NCBI GenBank assembly: GCA_025350445.1
Contig: JANXXV010000122.1
Span: forward strand, 1-7,500
Direction of reading: 5' to 3'
From: Bryobacteraceae bacterium
GTDB taxonomy: Bacteria; Acidobacteriota; Terriglobia; Bryobacterales; Bryobacteraceae
DNA: 7,500 nt
Numbering within the stretch: position 1 is the first letter of the stretch; every line of letters starts with the position of its first letter. The position numbers were made by a program, and so were the translations under genes. The notes under the pieces are model-generated. The model was not told the origin of the DNA. It searched no databases and was given only the letters and a program-made list of their open reading frames with translations. This document shows positions 6,414 through 7,500 of the stretch, piece after piece.

Positions 6414-7412
6414 ATGACCCTCAAAACTTCGTTGCTCCTCAGTGGCTTTGCTCTGTCCGCGCTGGCCGCCGGCGGCTACCATGTGGTTACCCATTACCCG
6501 GTTCCGGGCGACGGTGGCTACGACTATTTGACCGTGGACTCCACCGCACGGCGCCTCTATGTCTCGCACGGCACGCGGGTAGAAGTGTTGAACGCCGACA
6601 CAGGTGCGATTGTCGGCCAGATCGACAACACCAAGGGCGTCCACGGCATCGCCATCGCCGCTGATCTGGGCCGAGGTTTCACCAGCAACGGGCAGTCCGA
6701 TACGGCCACCGTATTCGATCTGAAAACCCTGAAGACCATCGGCGAAGTCAAGACGGGAAAGAAGCCCGACTTCATCCTCTATGATCCGGTCACCAAGCGC
6801 GTCTTCACCTTCAATGGCGATAGCGCCGACGCCACTGCAATCGATGCCGTAAAAGCTGAAGCCGTTGGAAGGGTGGATCTGGGTGGCGGCCCCGAAGCGG
6901 CGGCACACGACGGCAAAGGCACTATCTACGTCAACCTTGAAGAGAAGGGCGCGGTTGTGCAGTTTGACGCCCGCACGCTGGCCGTCAAGAACACCTGGCC
7001 GCTGGCGCCTTGCGAAGCACCGACAGGCATGGACATCAACCGCAAGAATGGCCGCTTGTTCATCGGCTGCCACAGCAAAGTAATGGCGGTGATCGACACC
7101 CATAATGGCAAGCTCATCACCACACTACCCATCGGCGCCGGCGTGGATGCGGTGGCCTTCGACGAATCGAACGGCAACATATTCAACTCCAACGGCGACG
7201 GCACCATGACCGTGATCCATCAAGACTCACCAGATAAGTACACGGTAGTGGAAAACGCCGCGACCGAACGCTACGCCAAGACTATGACACTGGACCCGAA
7301 GACGCACAAAATCTTCTTATCGGTGGCAAAGCGCGCCGACGTCCCGGCTGGACAGAAGAAGGGCGGCGGAATCGTTCCAGGCAGCTTCACCATCCTGGTG
7401 GTTTCCAAGTAG
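6414..7412 (+). CDS. Secreted YncE-like seven-bladed beta-propeller protein
   Basis: A 332-residue protein from the ATG at 6414, chosen over the GTG at 6396 because of the AAGGA seven bases upstream. Residues 1-19 are a signal peptide (MTLKTSLLLSGFALSALAA), so it should be exported to the periplasm. Seven repeating blades are visible, starting near residues 37, 77, 118, 159, 203, 244 and 288. Each has the pattern hydrophobic-D-x-x-x-(R/K/N)-(L/V/I)-(Y/F)-V...V-x-(D/N)-x-x-T-x-x, as in the YncE/YVTN-type propeller families. C200 and C219 are the only cysteines of the mature protein and could form a disulfide across neighbouring blades. No haem-binding CXXCH and no catalytic motif are seen. It starts one base after the pump's stop codon and is the last gene of the operon. 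A role in substrate binding or sensing for the pump is inference. It could instead be an unrelated envelope protein co-transcribed with it. Confidence 0.88.
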   Translation: MTLKTSLLLSGFALSALAAGGYHVVTHYPVPGDGGYDYLTVDSTARRLYVSHGTRVEVLNADTGAIVGQIDNTKGVHGIAIAADLGRGFTSNGQSDTATVFDLKTLKTIGEVKTGKKPDFILYDPVTKRVFTFNGDSADATAIDAVKAEAVGRVDLGGGPEAAAHDGKGTIYVNLEEKGAVVQFDARTLAVKNTWPLAPCEAPTGMDINRKNGRLFIGCHSKVMAVIDTHNGKLITTLPIGAGVDAVAFDESNGNIFNSNGDGTMTVIHQDSPDKYTVVENAATERYAKTMTLDPKTHKIFLSVAKRADVPAGQKKGGGIVPGSFTILVVSK

Positions 7413-7500
7413 GATAGTGTCCGCAAATTGGTAAGGCACTCGGATTGGACGCCGGTGCACTGGGAAGCCGAGGCAGGGGATCAGGTCGAGTGCCGGGGAT
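7413..7500. other. Downstream region with 8-bp inverted repeat, unassigned
   Basis: The 88 bases after the propeller stop contain GGCACTCG (7435-7442) and its exact reverse complement CGAGTGCC (7487-7494), 44 bases apart. No T-run follows within the window, so it is not a clear terminator. A + strand frame in the phase of 7413 stays open to the edge (it reads ...HSDWTPVHWEAEAGDQ...), but it has no ATG and no ribosome binding site. Two minus-strand frames are also open over the same short stretch. The region could be the edge of another gene or mobile element lying outside the window. Confidence 0.3.

Noticed and set aside
6387..7103. Minus-strand open frame (238 codons) opposite the propeller gene
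   Set aside because: The + strand has a signal peptide, ribosome binding site and seven blade repeats. The antisense translation has none of these.

Overview
The window looks like chromosomal DNA from a GC-rich Gram-negative bacterium. A complete tripartite efflux system (outer-membrane channel, periplasmic adaptor, inner-membrane RND pump) requires two membranes. Codon use, the Ig-like Cys-pair repeats and the YncE-type propeller gene would suit the Acidobacteriota (Solibacter/Bryobacter-like). That placement is an impression from style, not a database result.

Layout: all convincing genes are on the + strand. (1) Positions 2-544 hold the 3' end of a gene whose product ends in two tandem Ig-like repeats, each with an identically spaced cysteine pair (CX24C). 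(2) Positions 545-846 are an approximately 300-base non-coding gap. It contains two perfect palindromes (593-608 and 780-791) and a -10-like TATAGA six bases before the next start codon. (3) Positions 847-7412 form a tight four-gene operon: TolC-family outer-membrane factor, RND membrane fusion protein, RND inner-membrane permease and a secreted seven-bladed YncE-like beta-propeller. The first two junctions are ATGA overlaps; the third leaves one base between stop and start. (4) Positions 7413-7500 hold no recognisable gene but carry a perfect 8-bp inverted repeat.

Working together: the permease (MTAQLAKF..., 1023 aa) has the Asp-Asp pair in TM4 and the Lys in TM10 that form the proton relay of AcrB-type pumps. 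It should drive export of a substrate through the adaptor and the TolC-like channel. The substrate cannot be read from sequence; the relay favours a hydrophobic/amphiphilic (HAE-type) pump over a CusA/CzcA metal pump. The propeller protein is the non-canonical member. It has a signal peptide and is translationally linked to the pump, so it may be a periplasmic accessory or sensor of the export process.

The pump itself is an ordinary system. The points most worth a second look are the propeller as a fourth component, the apparently leaderless start of the operon with palindromes upstream, and the Ig-like CX24C repeats.
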